From positions 1 to 8,394 of the forward strand of contig JAHFPO010000105.1 of NCBI GenBank assembly GCA_023266695.1: 8,394 nt of DNA, written 5' to 3'. A program made the translations under genes and the position numbers. The notes beneath the pieces were generated by a model, which saw nothing but the letters and a program-made list of their open reading frames with translations, ran no database searches and was not told the origin of the DNA. This stretch comes from Hyphomicrobiales bacterium. Its GTDB lineage: Bacteria > Pseudomonadota > Alphaproteobacteria > Rhizobiales > Xanthobacteraceae. Below are positions 1-7,555 of the stretch, one piece after another; the first letter of the stretch is position 1, and each line of letters starts with the position of its first letter.

Positions 1-333
1 GGTGCGGAACATGAGCGTGCGCCCCGGCTCCTCGCCCTCGACTTCGAGCGCGACGGCAAGGAAGGGCACATCATCAACCTTAATGCCGACCTTCTCCACC
101 GGCGTCACCAGGAAATAGCGCTCACCTTCGCGCTTGAGCACGGAGGCGAACAAGCGCACCAGTGCGGGCCGGCCGATGGGTGTACCGAGATAATGCCAGC
201 TGCCGTCGGATGCGATTCGCATGTCGAGATCGCCGCAGAAGGGCGGGTCCCACAGGTGCACGGGCGGCGGCTCACGACCGCGGCCGACCGCCACGGCGAG
301 CGAATCGAGCCCCACGGACCGGCCTTGGCTCAT
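1..333 (-). CDS. DUF1285 domain protein, 3' end cut by window edge
   Basis: The 111 visible codons begin at an ATG read from position 333 leftwards. A strong ribosome-binding site (GGTGGAGGAAGC) directly precedes the ATG and decides the start. The frame stays open to the edge, so the C-terminus is missing. The protein starts MSQGRSVGLDSLA and carries the family's recognisable core WDPPFCGDLDMRI (residues 28-40), then DGSWHYLGTPIGRPALVRLF (43-62) and YFLVTPVEKVGIKVDDVPF (73-91). These mark it as DUF1285 (PF06938), small soluble proteins known from structural genomics, with no established biochemical role. No signal peptide or membrane segment is visible. It is transcribed away from the MoxR operon; from memory, this divergent pairing is common in Hyphomicrobiales. 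The family call is firm; the function is unknown. Confidence 0.9.
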   Translation of the reverse strand, partial: MSQGRSVGLDSLAVAVGRGREPPPVHLWDPPFCGDLDMRIASDGSWHYLGTPIGRPALVRLFASVLKREGERYFLVTPVEKVGIKVDDVPFLAVALEVEGEEPGRTLMFRT

Positions 334-531
334 GCTTCCTCCACCTACGGCTCGGCTCGCGATTTCGTGATAGGACGTCCCCGGATCGGTATTTTCCTAG
401 GATAGCGTAAGCTTGTGCCAATGGCAGGATTTGCCTTGATTGCGGCCGAGTCGCGGGGTTTCGTGTGCACGGTACTTGCGCGGAATCGGGGCCGGCAATC
501 CTGCCGACCCTTTGGGTGAGCGGAGGCGCGA
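334..531. promoter_or_regulatory. Divergent intergenic region between the DUF1285 gene and the MoxR operon
   Basis: This 198-nt gap must hold the start signals for both directions. The two ribosome-binding sites at its ends are clear: GGTGGAGG on the minus strand just left of 345, and GGAGG at 522-526 on the plus strand. The stretch at about 391-440 is the most AT-rich part and is the likeliest promoter core. A weak plus-strand hexamer pair, TTGTGC (413-418) and TTGATT (436-441) with a 17-nt spacer, is the best sigma70-like candidate I found, but each hexamer matches consensus only partly. No stretch here looks coding. Confidence 0.4.
416..426. promoter_or_regulatory. Small perfect palindrome, possible operator
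   Basis: TGCCA-A-TGGCA is a perfect 5-bp inverted repeat around a single central base, placed mid-way in the divergent region and overlapping the weak plus-strand promoter candidate. Its position would suit a regulator of one or both genes. An 11-nt palindrome can easily arise by chance, so this is only a candidate. Confidence 0.2.
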
Positions 532-1542
532 ATGACGGCCGCAAAGACTGAGAATTTCGAACGCATCGATCAGGCGATCGTCCGCGCCGCGGAATCGACC
601 GCGGCGAGCGTGCGAACGGCTCGCGCCGCCATCGGTGCCGTGATCTTCGGACAGGACGAGGTGGTCGAGCGGGCGCTCATCACTGTGCTCGCCGGCGGCC
701 ATGCTTTGCTCATCGGCGTGCCCGGCCTCGCCAAGACCAAGCTCGTCGACACCATGGGCACGGTACTCGGCCTCGAGGCCCGGCGCATCCAGTTCACCCC
801 GGACCTGATGCCGTCCGACATCCTGGGCTCGGAAGTGCTGGAGGAGAGCACCACCGGCAAGCGCGCCTTCCGTTTCATCAAGGGCCCGGTATTCGCTCAG
901 CTTTTGCTTGCCGATGAAATCAATCGCGCCAGCCCGCGTACCCAATCGGCGCTGTTGCAGGCGATGCAGGAATATCACGTCACGATCGCCGGCGCCCGCC
1001 ACGACCTGCCCAAACCGTTCCATGTGCTCTCGACCCAGAACCCGCTCGAGCAGGAGGGCACCTATCCGCTTCCGGAGGCGCAGCTCGACCGCTTTCTGAT
1101 GGAGATCGACGTCGATTATCCCGACCGCGAAGCCGAGCGCCGGATTCTCTTCGATACCACCGGCGTCGAGGAGACCAAGCCGCGCCAGGCCATGACCGCC
1201 GAGGATCTGCTCGCCGCGCAACGCCTCGTTCGTCGCATCCCGGTCGGTCAGTCGGTAGTGGAGGCGATCCTCAATCTCGTCCGCTCGGCCCGCCCCACGA
1301 CGAACGGAAGCGACCCCGCCAAGTACATCGCCTGGGGTCCGAGCCCACGCGCGAGTCAGGCGTTGATGCTCGCCGTGCGCGCCCGCGCGCTGCTCGACGG
1401 ACGGCTCGCGCCTTCGATCGACGACGTGCTGGCGCTCGCCGAGCCCGTGCTCAAGCACCGCATGGCGCTCACCTTCGCCGCGCGCGCCGACGGCGAGACC
1501 ATCGAGGGCGTGATCAATCGCCTCAAGACGCGACTCGGGTGA
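532..1542 (+). CDS. MoxR-family AAA+ ATPase
   Basis: This 336-residue cytoplasmic ATPase is the usual length for MoxR proteins (about 320-350). Visible motifs in order: Walker A GVPGLAKT (62-69, K68/T69), Walker B LLLADEINRA (124-133, D128/E129), sensor 1 STQNP (167-171), arginine-finger region LDRF (R187), and sensor 2 GPSPRA (R273) in the C-terminal lid. The segment HDLPKPFHVLSTQNPLEQEG is typical of the family. GGAGG at 522-526, five nt before the ATG, supports the start. MoxR proteins act with von Willebrand A-type partners as chaperone-like complexes that activate or assemble targets, and DUF58 proteins are regular partners. It leads the operon, with the DUF58 gene only 4 nt downstream. 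From memory it corresponds to the MoxR of the Rhizobium leguminosarum RL3499-RL3502 envelope operon. All catalytic residues are present; the substrate is unknown. Confidence 0.95.
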   Translation: MTAAKTENFERIDQAIVRAAESTAASVRTARAAIGAVIFGQDEVVERALITVLAGGHALLIGVPGLAKTKLVDTMGTVLGLEARRIQFTPDLMPSDILGSEVLEESTTGKRAFRFIKGPVFAQLLLADEINRASPRTQSALLQAMQEYHVTIAGARHDLPKPFHVLSTQNPLEQEGTYPLPEAQLDRFLMEIDVDYPDREAERRILFDTTGVEETKPRQAMTAEDLLAAQRLVRRIPVGQSVVEAILNLVRSARPTTNGSDPAKYIAWGPSPRASQALMLAVRARALLDGRLAPSIDDVLALAEPVLKHRMALTFAARADGETIEGVINRLKTRLG

Positions 1543-1546
1543 GCGG

Positions 1547-2509
1547 ATGAGCTCCGGTCCGGCCGCCACGGAAACGGATATTGGCGCGGTGCGCTCGGCC
1601 GCACACCAGGCGGCCGAACTCATTGCTTCCTTGCCGCGGCTCATTCTGGAGGCGAGGCGGGCCGCGGCCTCGGTTTTCCACGGGCTGCATGGCCGCCGCC
1701 GCGCCGGACCGGGAGAGAATTTCTGGCAATACCGGCGTTTCGTCGCTGGCGAACCCGCAAGCCGCGTCGATTGGCGCCGTTCGGCGCGCGATGATCTGCT
1801 CTATGTACGTGAGCGCGAATGGGAAGCTGCGCGCACGATCTGGATCTGGCCCGATCGCTCCCCCTCCATGGTGTTCGCCTCATCGCTGGTGCAGGAGACC
1901 AAGCGCGATCGTGCGCTCGTCCTCGCCCTGGCGTTGGGCGAATTGTTGGTGCGCGGCGGTGAGCGCGTCGGTATTCCCGGCGCGATGCGTCCGACCGCGA
2001 GCCGCGCGGTGATCGACCGCATGACCGATGCAATCATCCATGCCGTGGGCGAGCCGCAAAGCTTGCCGCCGGCCTTCACCCCCGGGCCGCGCGAGGAAGT
2101 CGTGCTCCTGGGCGATCTCTGGAGCCCGACGCCGCAGGTTGTCGGCACCATTGCGAACCTTTCCATCAGCGGCGCCGGCGGCCACGTGGTCCAGATCGTC
2201 GATCCCGCCGAGGAGAGCTTCCCCTATTCCGGACGTATCGAATTCCTCGAACCGGAGGGTGCCGGCTCGATCACGGTCGGCCGGGCGGAAGCATGGGCGG
2301 CCGATTATACCTATCGCGTCGCTCGCCACCGTTCATTGATCCGCGCCGAGACCGCGCGGCGCGACTGGAGCTTTGCCGTGCATCGCACCGATCGTCCGGC
2401 AAGCGAGCTGTTGCTCGCGCTTCATGCCCGCATGGGCTCCTCGCACGACGTGCTCGCGCACCGCAGGCGAAACATGGTGACGACGACGGTCGTAGAGGAT
2501 GCCGCATGA
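1547..2509 (+). CDS. DUF58 protein (MoxR partner, vWA-like), soluble
   Basis: A 320-residue protein with the DUF58 signature GENFWQYRRFVAGEPASRVD (56-75) followed by WRRSARDDLLYVREREWE. The tract WIWPDRSPSMVF holds a DxSxS motif (D103, S105, S107), the metal-binding MIDAS signature of von Willebrand A domains, and LLGDLW (188-192) fits a following strand of that fold. I see no membrane segment, unlike DUF58 relatives with N-terminal helices, so it is probably cytoplasmic beside MoxR. The ATG at 1547 lies 4 nt after the MoxR stop, and its ribosome-binding site (GAGCGG) overlaps that stop, suggesting translational coupling. The gene ends in an ATGA overlap with the next one. Family assignment is strong; the expected role is as adaptor between the ATPase and the membrane proteins encoded downstream (inference). 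Confidence 0.92.
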   Translation: MSSGPAATETDIGAVRSAAHQAAELIASLPRLILEARRAAASVFHGLHGRRRAGPGENFWQYRRFVAGEPASRVDWRRSARDDLLYVREREWEAARTIWIWPDRSPSMVFASSLVQETKRDRALVLALALGELLVRGGERVGIPGAMRPTASRAVIDRMTDAIIHAVGEPQSLPPAFTPGPREEVVLLGDLWSPTPQVVGTIANLSISGAGGHVVQIVDPAEESFPYSGRIEFLEPEGAGSITVGRAEAWAADYTYRVARHRSLIRAETARRDWSFAVHRTDRPASELLLALHARMGSSHDVLAHRRRNMVTTTVVEDAA

Positions 2510-5295
2510 TCGCAGGGCTTCCTCTCGGCTTCAGCTCGCCGCTCCTGCTCATCGCGCTCGTCGCCCTGCCCGTGCTGTGGTGGCTCCTGCGTCTGGTGCC
2601 GCCGCGGCCCCGGCGGATCGCTTTTCCGCCGACGCGGCTCCTGTTCGAGATCGAGCCCAAGGAGGAGACGCCCGCGCGCACGCCCTGGTGGCTCACGGCT
2701 CTTCGACTGCTCCTTGCCGCGCTCATCATCATCGCAGCGGCGGGGCCAATCTGGAAACCCCCGCTGGCCGGCACCCGCCCGTCGGGGCCCGTGGTCCTGA
2801 TCATCGATTCGGGCTGGGCGGCCGCCGCCAGCTGGCGCACCCGGCTCGCCACGGTCGAAGCGATCATTGCTCGGGCGGAGGCTGAAGGCCGCGGCGTTGC
2901 CTTGCTCTCGACCGCAAACCCGGCGAAGGAAGTATCGCTGCTGCGTCCTGGTGAGGCCCGCGAGTCTCTCCGGCTGCTCGCTCCTTCTCCGCATACGCCC
3001 AACCGCTCCGATCTTCTGCTTCCACTCGCACGGTTGTTGCGTGTGGTTCCCGATATCTCGGTGATCTGGCTTTCGGACGGCGTCGACCTCGGCGACGGCG
3101 CCCGCTTCGTCGAAGGGCTCGCCAATCTCGCGCGCGACCATGTCGTCGTCGTAACCGGCGGCATCGAGGGAGCGCGCGCGCTCGCCGCCGTGGACAATGC
3201 CGCCGGCGGCCTCTCGGTGAAAGTCTTGCGCGCCGATGATTCCGCGCCGGCGCAAGGATTCGTCCGGGCGCGCGATCTGCGCGGGCTCGCGCTTGGCGAT
3301 GCAGCGTTCACGTTCGACGGCGGCGCCAGCGAGACCGAGTCCCGTTTCGATCTGCCGGTCGAGATCCGCAACGACATCGCCCGTCTCGAGATCGTGGGCG
3401 AGCATTCCGCCGGGGCCGTGCAGCTTCTCGACAAGCGTTGGCGGCGACGCACCGTCGGCGTGGTGTCGGGTTCGACCATCGATACCAGCCAGCCGCTGCT
3501 CGCCGCGAACTATTACTTGTCGCGCGCGCTCGGACCCTTTGCCGACATCCGGGTCGCCGAAGGCGCCGCCCCCGGTGAAGCGGTTGGCCGTTTCATCGAT
3601 CAACGCCTGCCCGCGATCGTGCTTTCCGATGTCGGCACCATCGCCACCGCTGCGCGCCAACGCCTGGTGCGCTGGGTCGAGGACGGCGGCGCACTCATCC
3701 GCTTCGCCGGCCCGCGTCTCGCCGCCGCCGAGGACGATCTCGTGCCGGTCCGGCTGCGCCGCGGCGGCCGGGTGCTCGGCGGCTCGCTGTCCTGGGATCA
3801 GCCGCAAAAGCTCGGAAGTTTCTCGCGCGAAGGGCCATTCCACGATCTCACCGTACCGGACGACGTCACCGTGACGCGCCAGGTGCTCGCCGAACCGGAT
3901 GGACAATTGGCCGAGCATACTTGGGCCTCGCTCGCCGACGGCACGCCGCTCGTCACCGCCGCCAAACGCGGCCGCGGCCTGGTGGTTCTGTTTCATGTCA
4001 CCGCCGATACCGCCTGGTCGAATCTGCCGCTTTCTGGGGCCTTCGTTGACATGTTGCGCCGCATCGTCGCGCTCGCGGGCGCGGGCGGCGCCGCGGCGGA
4101 GTCAGTGCCCGAACGCGGCCCGGCGCCCACCATCGCGCCCTCCCGGCTGCTCGACGGCTTCGGAACCTTCACGGCGCCGGGGCCGACCGCGCGACCGATC
4201 CCCGCCGACTATGGCGGCCGTGCATCCGCCGATCACCCGCCGGGATTCTATGGCCCGCCGGAAGGCTTGCTCGCGGCGAACACGCTCGCCCCGCGTGACC
4301 GGCCGAAGCCGCTCGATCTAGGCCCGCTCGCCGCCCGCGCCGAGCCTTATCATCAGGGCGAGCCGATCGACCTCAGAGCGGGAGTATTGATCGGCGTCCT
4401 CAGTCTGCTTCTGCTCGACGGCTTGATCGTCTTCGCGCTCGCGGGCGGACTCGCGCGCCTGGGCTGGCGGCGGGCGACCATCGCACTTGCGCTCGCTGCC
4501 GTTCTTTCCGCCGCCAACGACGATCGTGCTTCGGCGCAAGAAAGCTTCGAACTGCGGGCGAGCATACAGACACGACTCGCCTATGTGATCACCGGCGACT
4601 CCGAGGTCGATGCGGTGAGCCGTGCCGGACTCGAAGGACTCTCCGTCTTTCTCTCCCAACGCACCGCGCTCGAGCCCGCCGATCCGATGGCCGTCGATGT
4701 CTCCCGCGACGATCTTGCCTTCTTCCCGATTCTCTATTGGCCGATCGTGGTGAGCGGCCCGAAGCCGACGGCGGCGACGCTTGCTCGTGTCGATGCTTAT
4801 ATGAAACAGGGCGGCACGATTCTGTTCGACACCCGCGACGCCTTCACGGCCGTGCCGGGACGCCCGAACGAGGTCTCGCCCGCCCTCGCCAAGCTCCGTG
4901 AAATTCTTTCCTCGCTCGACATCCCCGAGCTCGAGCCGGTTCCGCGCGACCACGTGCTGACCAAATCGTTCTATCTGCTGCGCGATTTTCCCGGCCGCTA
5001 TACCAATGGAACCCTGTGGGTCGAGGCCTTGCCGGCGGCGGAGGGCGAGCAGGAGACGCGGCCCGCCCGCGCCGGCGACGGCGTATCGCCCATCCTCATC
5101 ACCTCGAATGATTTCGCGGGCGCCTGGGCGGTCGGCAACGACGGCCAGCCGCTCTTGCCGCTCACGCCGGGCGAGCCGCGCCAGCGTGAATTCTCCTTCC
5201 GCGTAGGGGTCAACATCATCATGTATGTCCTGACCGGAAACTATAAGGCCGACCAGGTGCATGTGCCGGCGCTTCTGGAGAGGTTGGGGCAATGA
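2506..5295 (+). CDS. Inner-membrane BatA / vWA-like / DUF4159 protein
   Basis: A 929-residue multidomain protein. The start is the ATG at 2506, overlapping the DUF58 stop as ATGA and preceded by AGAGGA (2494-2499); the frame is open further upstream (to 2293), but that extension is shadow sequence. Order: BatA/aerotolerance-type N-terminus with membrane segments at about 12-30 and 64-82; a degenerate vWA-like region (about 95-220) with DSGWA (101-105) where DxSxS is expected; an amidotransferase-like region (about 365-525, VLSDVG...VEDGGALIRF...ADTAWSNLPLSGAFVDMLRR); membrane segments at about 626-648 and 655-672; then DUF4159 (about 688-915: SRDDLAFFPILYWP, GGTILFDTRDAF, LTKSFYLLRDFPGRY, GVNIIMYVLTGNYK). 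Arginine-rich loops place the large domains and DUF4159 in the periplasm. Residues 653-678 resemble a signal peptide ending ASA|Q. The protein has no cysteine. It probably works with the next gene product in the envelope; molecular role unknown. Confidence 0.9.
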   Translation: MIAGLPLGFSSPLLLIALVALPVLWWLLRLVPPRPRRIAFPPTRLLFEIEPKEETPARTPWWLTALRLLLAALIIIAAAGPIWKPPLAGTRPSGPVVLIIDSGWAAAASWRTRLATVEAIIARAEAEGRGVALLSTANPAKEVSLLRPGEARESLRLLAPSPHTPNRSDLLLPLARLLRVVPDISVIWLSDGVDLGDGARFVEGLANLARDHVVVVTGGIEGARALAAVDNAAGGLSVKVLRADDSAPAQGFVRARDLRGLALGDAAFTFDGGASETESRFDLPVEIRNDIARLEIVGEHSAGAVQLLDKRWRRRTVGVVSGSTIDTSQPLLAANYYLSRALGPFADIRVAEGAAPGEAVGRFIDQRLPAIVLSDVGTIATAARQRLVRWVEDGGALIRFAGPRLAAAEDDLVPVRLRRGGRVLGGSLSWDQPQKLGSFSREGPFHDLTVPDDVTVTRQVLAEPDGQLAEHTWASLADGTPLVTAAKRGRGLVVLFHVTADTAWSNLPLSGAFVDMLRRIVALAGAGGAAAESVPERGPAPTIAPSRLLDGFGTFTAPGPTARPIPADYGGRASADHPPGFYGPPEGLLAANTLAPRDRPKPLDLGPLAARAEPYHQGEPIDLRAGVLIGVLSLLLLDGLIVFALAGGLARLGWRRATIALALAAVLSAANDDRASAQESFELRASIQTRLAYVITGDSEVDAVSRAGLEGLSVFLSQRTALEPADPMAVDVSRDDLAFFPILYWPIVVSGPKPTAATLARVDAYMKQGGTILFDTRDAFTAVPGRPNEVSPALAKLREILSSLDIPELEPVPRDHVLTKSFYLLRDFPGRYTNGTLWVEALPAAEGEQETRPARAGDGVSPILITSNDFAGAWAVGNDGQPLLPLTPGEPRQREFSFRVGVNIIMYVLTGNYKADQVHVPALLERLGQ

Positions 5296-5458
5296 GCGCG
5301 CGGCACACTCTCTTCATCCCTCCCCTGAAAGGGGAGGGTCGCCGCGAAGCGGCGGGGTGGGGTCGCGGGAGGCATAACAAGGCGCCCACGACCCCCACCC
5401 GGCGCGGCTTTGCCGCGCCGACCTCCCCCTTTCAGGGGGAGGTAGTCGGAAATGAGCG
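5291..5458. repeat. Flanking 8-bp direct repeats (AATGAGCG), possible target-site duplication
   Basis: AATGAGCG occurs at 5291-5298, spanning the stop of the DUF4159 gene, and again exactly at 5451-5458, just before the next gene. The 152 bp between the copies hold the paired palindromes. Removing that segment plus one copy rebuilds a tight junction of about a dozen nt between stop and next start, matching the compact spacing elsewhere in the operon. An 8-bp match could still be coincidental. Confidence 0.45.
5318..5443. repeat. Paired inverted palindromic repeat unit within the operon
   Basis: Two related units lie head to head. The left unit (5318-5365) forms hairpins CCCTCCCCT-gaa-AGGGGAGGG (5318-5338) and CGCCGC-gaa-GCGGCG (5340-5354), followed by GGGTGGGGTCG. 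The right unit (5387-5443) is its inverted counterpart: CGACCCCCACCC, then GGCGCGGC-ttt-GCCGCGCC (5401-5419), then ACCTCCCCC-tttca-GGGGGAGGT (5421-5443). A spacer of about 20 nt (GGCATAACAA in the middle) separates them. This is the style of interspersed palindromic repeat common in rhizobial and related genomes. No T-run follows, so it does not look like a classical terminator. In the mRNA between genes three and four it would form strong hairpins that could alter transcript stability or expression of the last gene (inference). Confidence 0.85.
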
Positions 5459-5467
5459 AAGCGCGTG

Positions 5468-7531
5468 ATGAACTTCGGCATCACCTTCGAGCCACTCGTC
5501 TCGCTGCCGGTGCTGATCGCCGCCGGCATCGTTGCGATCGCCGTCGCTTGCCTTCCGCTCATCTCACGCACGCGCGGCGCGCTGGTGCGAGCGACCGCGC
5601 TGGCGCTCGCGCTGGCGGCGCTCGCCAATCCTTCGCTCACGCGCGAAGACCGGGATCCGCTGCCCGTCGTGGCGGCGGTCGTGTTCGATCAGAGCGCGAG
5701 CCAGCGTTTCGGCGACCGGACGCAGGCGACGCAAGCCGCGCGTGCCGCGCTGATGGAACGGCTGGCACGGATTGCGGGGCTCGAGCTGCGCGTCGTCGAG
5801 GCCGGCGGCGGCGACAGCGAAGGCGACGGCACTCGTCTGTTCACCGCCCTCGGCGCCGCTCTTGCCGACGTACCGCCCGAGCGCATTGCCGGGGCGATCC
5901 TCGTCACCGATGGCCGCGTCCACGACGTACCGTCGGCCTCGCTCCTCGGGTTCGCCGCGCCGGTCCATGCGCTCATCACCGGTCGCGAGGGCGAGCGCGA
6001 CCGCCGCGTCGTGTTCACCGCGACGCCGCGTTTCGGCATCGTCGGCCACAAGCAGACCATCGGCTATCGCATCGAGGACGAGGGCGCGCCCAAGGGCGCC
6101 CGCGTCGGCATCACCGTGCGGCGCGACGGCGAGATCGTCGCCCGCCCGAGCGTCATCGCCGGCGAACCGGCGGAAATCCCGATCGAGATCGTCCACGCCG
6201 GGTCGAACATCATCGAGATCGAAGCGGCGCCGCTCGATGGCGAACTCACGCCGCTCAACAATCGCGTCGCGCTGACGATTGAAGGCGTACGGGAGAAACT
6301 TCGCGTGCTGCTCGTCTCCGGCGAGCCGCACTCCGGTGAGCGCACCTGGCGCAATCTCTTGAAGTCCGACGCCAATGTCGATCTCGTGCATTTCACCATC
6401 CTGCGCCCGCCCGAGAAGCAGGACGGCACGCCGATCAACGAGCTGTCGCTCATCGCCTTCCCGACGCGCGAGCTGTTCCAGCAGAAGATCAAGGATTTCC
6501 AGCTCATCATCTTCGATCGCTATGCCCAGCAGGGCGTGCTGCCGCTGATCTATTTCGACAACATCGTGCGCTATGTGCGCGAGGGCGGCGCGTTGCTGGT
6601 CGCCGCCGGCGCCGAATATGCCAATCCCGGCTCGATCTACCGCTCTCCGCTCGAAGCGGTGCTGCCGGCGGAGCCGACCGGAAACATCACCGAAGTCGGC
6701 TACCGCGCGCGTCTCTCCGAGGAGGGCAAGCGTCATCCGGTCACCCGCTCGCTGCCGGGCGCGAATTCCGATCCGCCGCGCTGGAGCCGGTGGTTCCGCG
6801 CCGTCGATGCACGCATCGAGAACGCCACCGTCGTGATGAAGGGTCCCGGAGACACTCCGCTCCTGGTGCTCGCGCGCCAGAACGAGGGGCGTGTCGCACT
6901 CCTGCTCTCCGATCACATCTGGCTGTGGGCGCGCGGCTACGAGGGCGGCGGCCCCCATCTCGATCTGTTGCGGCGGCTGTCGCACTGGCTGATGAAGGAG
7001 CCCGAGCTCGAGGAGGAACGGCTCAAGTTGACGGCGCACGGCAAGGAGCTCGTGGTCGAACGCTGGACCATGAGCGAGAAGGTGGCGCCGGTCATGGTGA
7101 CGACGCCTTCGGGTATCACGCGAACGCTCACGCTCGATGCGGCCGAGCCCGGCCTCTTCCGTGCTTCGACTGCGGCTTCCGAGGTCGGCCTGTGGCGGGC
7201 GACCGACGGAACCTTGAACGCGCTGGTCAATATCGGTCCGATCAATCCGCGCGAATTCGCCGAGGTGACGAGCACCAAGGAAGTGCTCGCGCCCATTGCC
7301 GCGGCCACCGGGGGCGGCGTGTGGCGGATCGCCGAATTGGGGCAGGCGGCGCCGCGGGTGGTGGGCGTGCGTTCGGGCGAGCGTTTCGCCGGCGCCGACT
7401 GGCTCGGTTTGAAATTGCGCGAGGCGAGCGTGGTGCGCGGCCTCGGGCTGTTTCCCCTCTTCGCCGGCCTGTCCGGACTCTTGATCCTGCTCGCGGCCAT
7501 CGCCGCCACCTGGGCAAGAGAGGGCCGTTGA
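5468..7531 (+). CDS. Large membrane protein with vWA and amidotransferase-like domains
   Basis: A 687-residue last gene of the operon. The ATG at 5468 is chosen; a GTG one codon earlier (5465) is the alternative, and an in-frame TGA at 5453 prevents further extension. The ribosome-binding site is weak. Layout: membrane segments at about 13-32 and 40-54 with an arginine-bearing loop between them; a vWA-like domain (about 66-170) with an intact MIDAS motif DQSAS (74-78) and LVTDG (146-149); a beta-rich region (about 180-270); an amidotransferase-like fold (about 278-510: LRVLLVSGEPHSGERTW, FQLIIFDRY, VREGGALLVAAG, ALLLSDHIWLWARGYEGGG); a further beta region; and a C-terminal membrane helix (about 657-682). 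Loop charges put the large central part in the periplasm. The only cysteine is C28, in the first helix, so no cysteine nucleophile exists. Probable structural or assembly role with the preceding protein in envelope integrity (family knowledge plus inference). Confidence 0.88.
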   Translation: MNFGITFEPLVSLPVLIAAGIVAIAVACLPLISRTRGALVRATALALALAALANPSLTREDRDPLPVVAAVVFDQSASQRFGDRTQATQAARAALMERLARIAGLELRVVEAGGGDSEGDGTRLFTALGAALADVPPERIAGAILVTDGRVHDVPSASLLGFAAPVHALITGREGERDRRVVFTATPRFGIVGHKQTIGYRIEDEGAPKGARVGITVRRDGEIVARPSVIAGEPAEIPIEIVHAGSNIIEIEAAPLDGELTPLNNRVALTIEGVREKLRVLLVSGEPHSGERTWRNLLKSDANVDLVHFTILRPPEKQDGTPINELSLIAFPTRELFQQKIKDFQLIIFDRYAQQGVLPLIYFDNIVRYVREGGALLVAAGAEYANPGSIYRSPLEAVLPAEPTGNITEVGYRARLSEEGKRHPVTRSLPGANSDPPRWSRWFRAVDARIENATVVMKGPGDTPLLVLARQNEGRVALLLSDHIWLWARGYEGGGPHLDLLRRLSHWLMKEPELEEERLKLTAHGKELVVERWTMSEKVAPVMVTTPSGITRTLTLDAAEPGLFRASTAASEVGLWRATDGTLNALVNIGPINPREFAEVTSTKEVLAPIAAATGGGVWRIAELGQAAPRVVGVRSGERFAGADWLGLKLREASVVRGLGLFPLFAGLSGLLILLAAIAATWAREGR

Positions 7532-7555
7532 GTAAACAAAATTCAGACGTAAATC

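Noticed and set aside
334..420. Minus-strand sigma70 promoter for the DUF1285 gene
   Set aside because: TTGGCA is present on the minus strand, but no acceptable -10 hexamer lies at 16-18 nt from it (the best is TAGGAA).
397..1644. Long minus-strand open frame (415 codons) opposite the MoxR gene
   Set aside because: It is antisense to a MoxR gene with all its motifs, shows arginine/glycine-rich low-complexity translation, and has no family resemblance. Such frames are common opposite high-GC genes.
2293..2505. 71-codon upstream extension of the BatA/DUF4159 gene
   Set aside because: It overlaps the end of the DUF58 gene with an arginine-rich translation. The ATG at 2506 has a ribosome-binding site and gives a proper BatA N-terminus.
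2271..3996. Two overlapping long minus-strand frames (402 and 524 codons) opposite the BatA/DUF4159 gene
   Set aside because: Their translations are shadow-like (runs of R, S, A, G, E), they overlap each other in different frames, and they lie opposite a well-supported gene.
5318..5443. CRISPR-like or tandem repeat array
   Set aside because: Only two inverted half-units are present, with no regular direct repeats or spacers.
5452..6282. Plus-strand frame starting ATGAGCGAAGCG just after the palindromes
   Set aside because: The translation is an arginine-rich shadow of the vWA membrane protein gene. The ATG is part of the duplicated AATGAGCG and was probably never a functional start here.
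5564..7039. Minus-strand frame of 491 codons opposite the last operon gene
   Set aside because: Compositionally it is a mirror of the real gene, with no recognisable domain.
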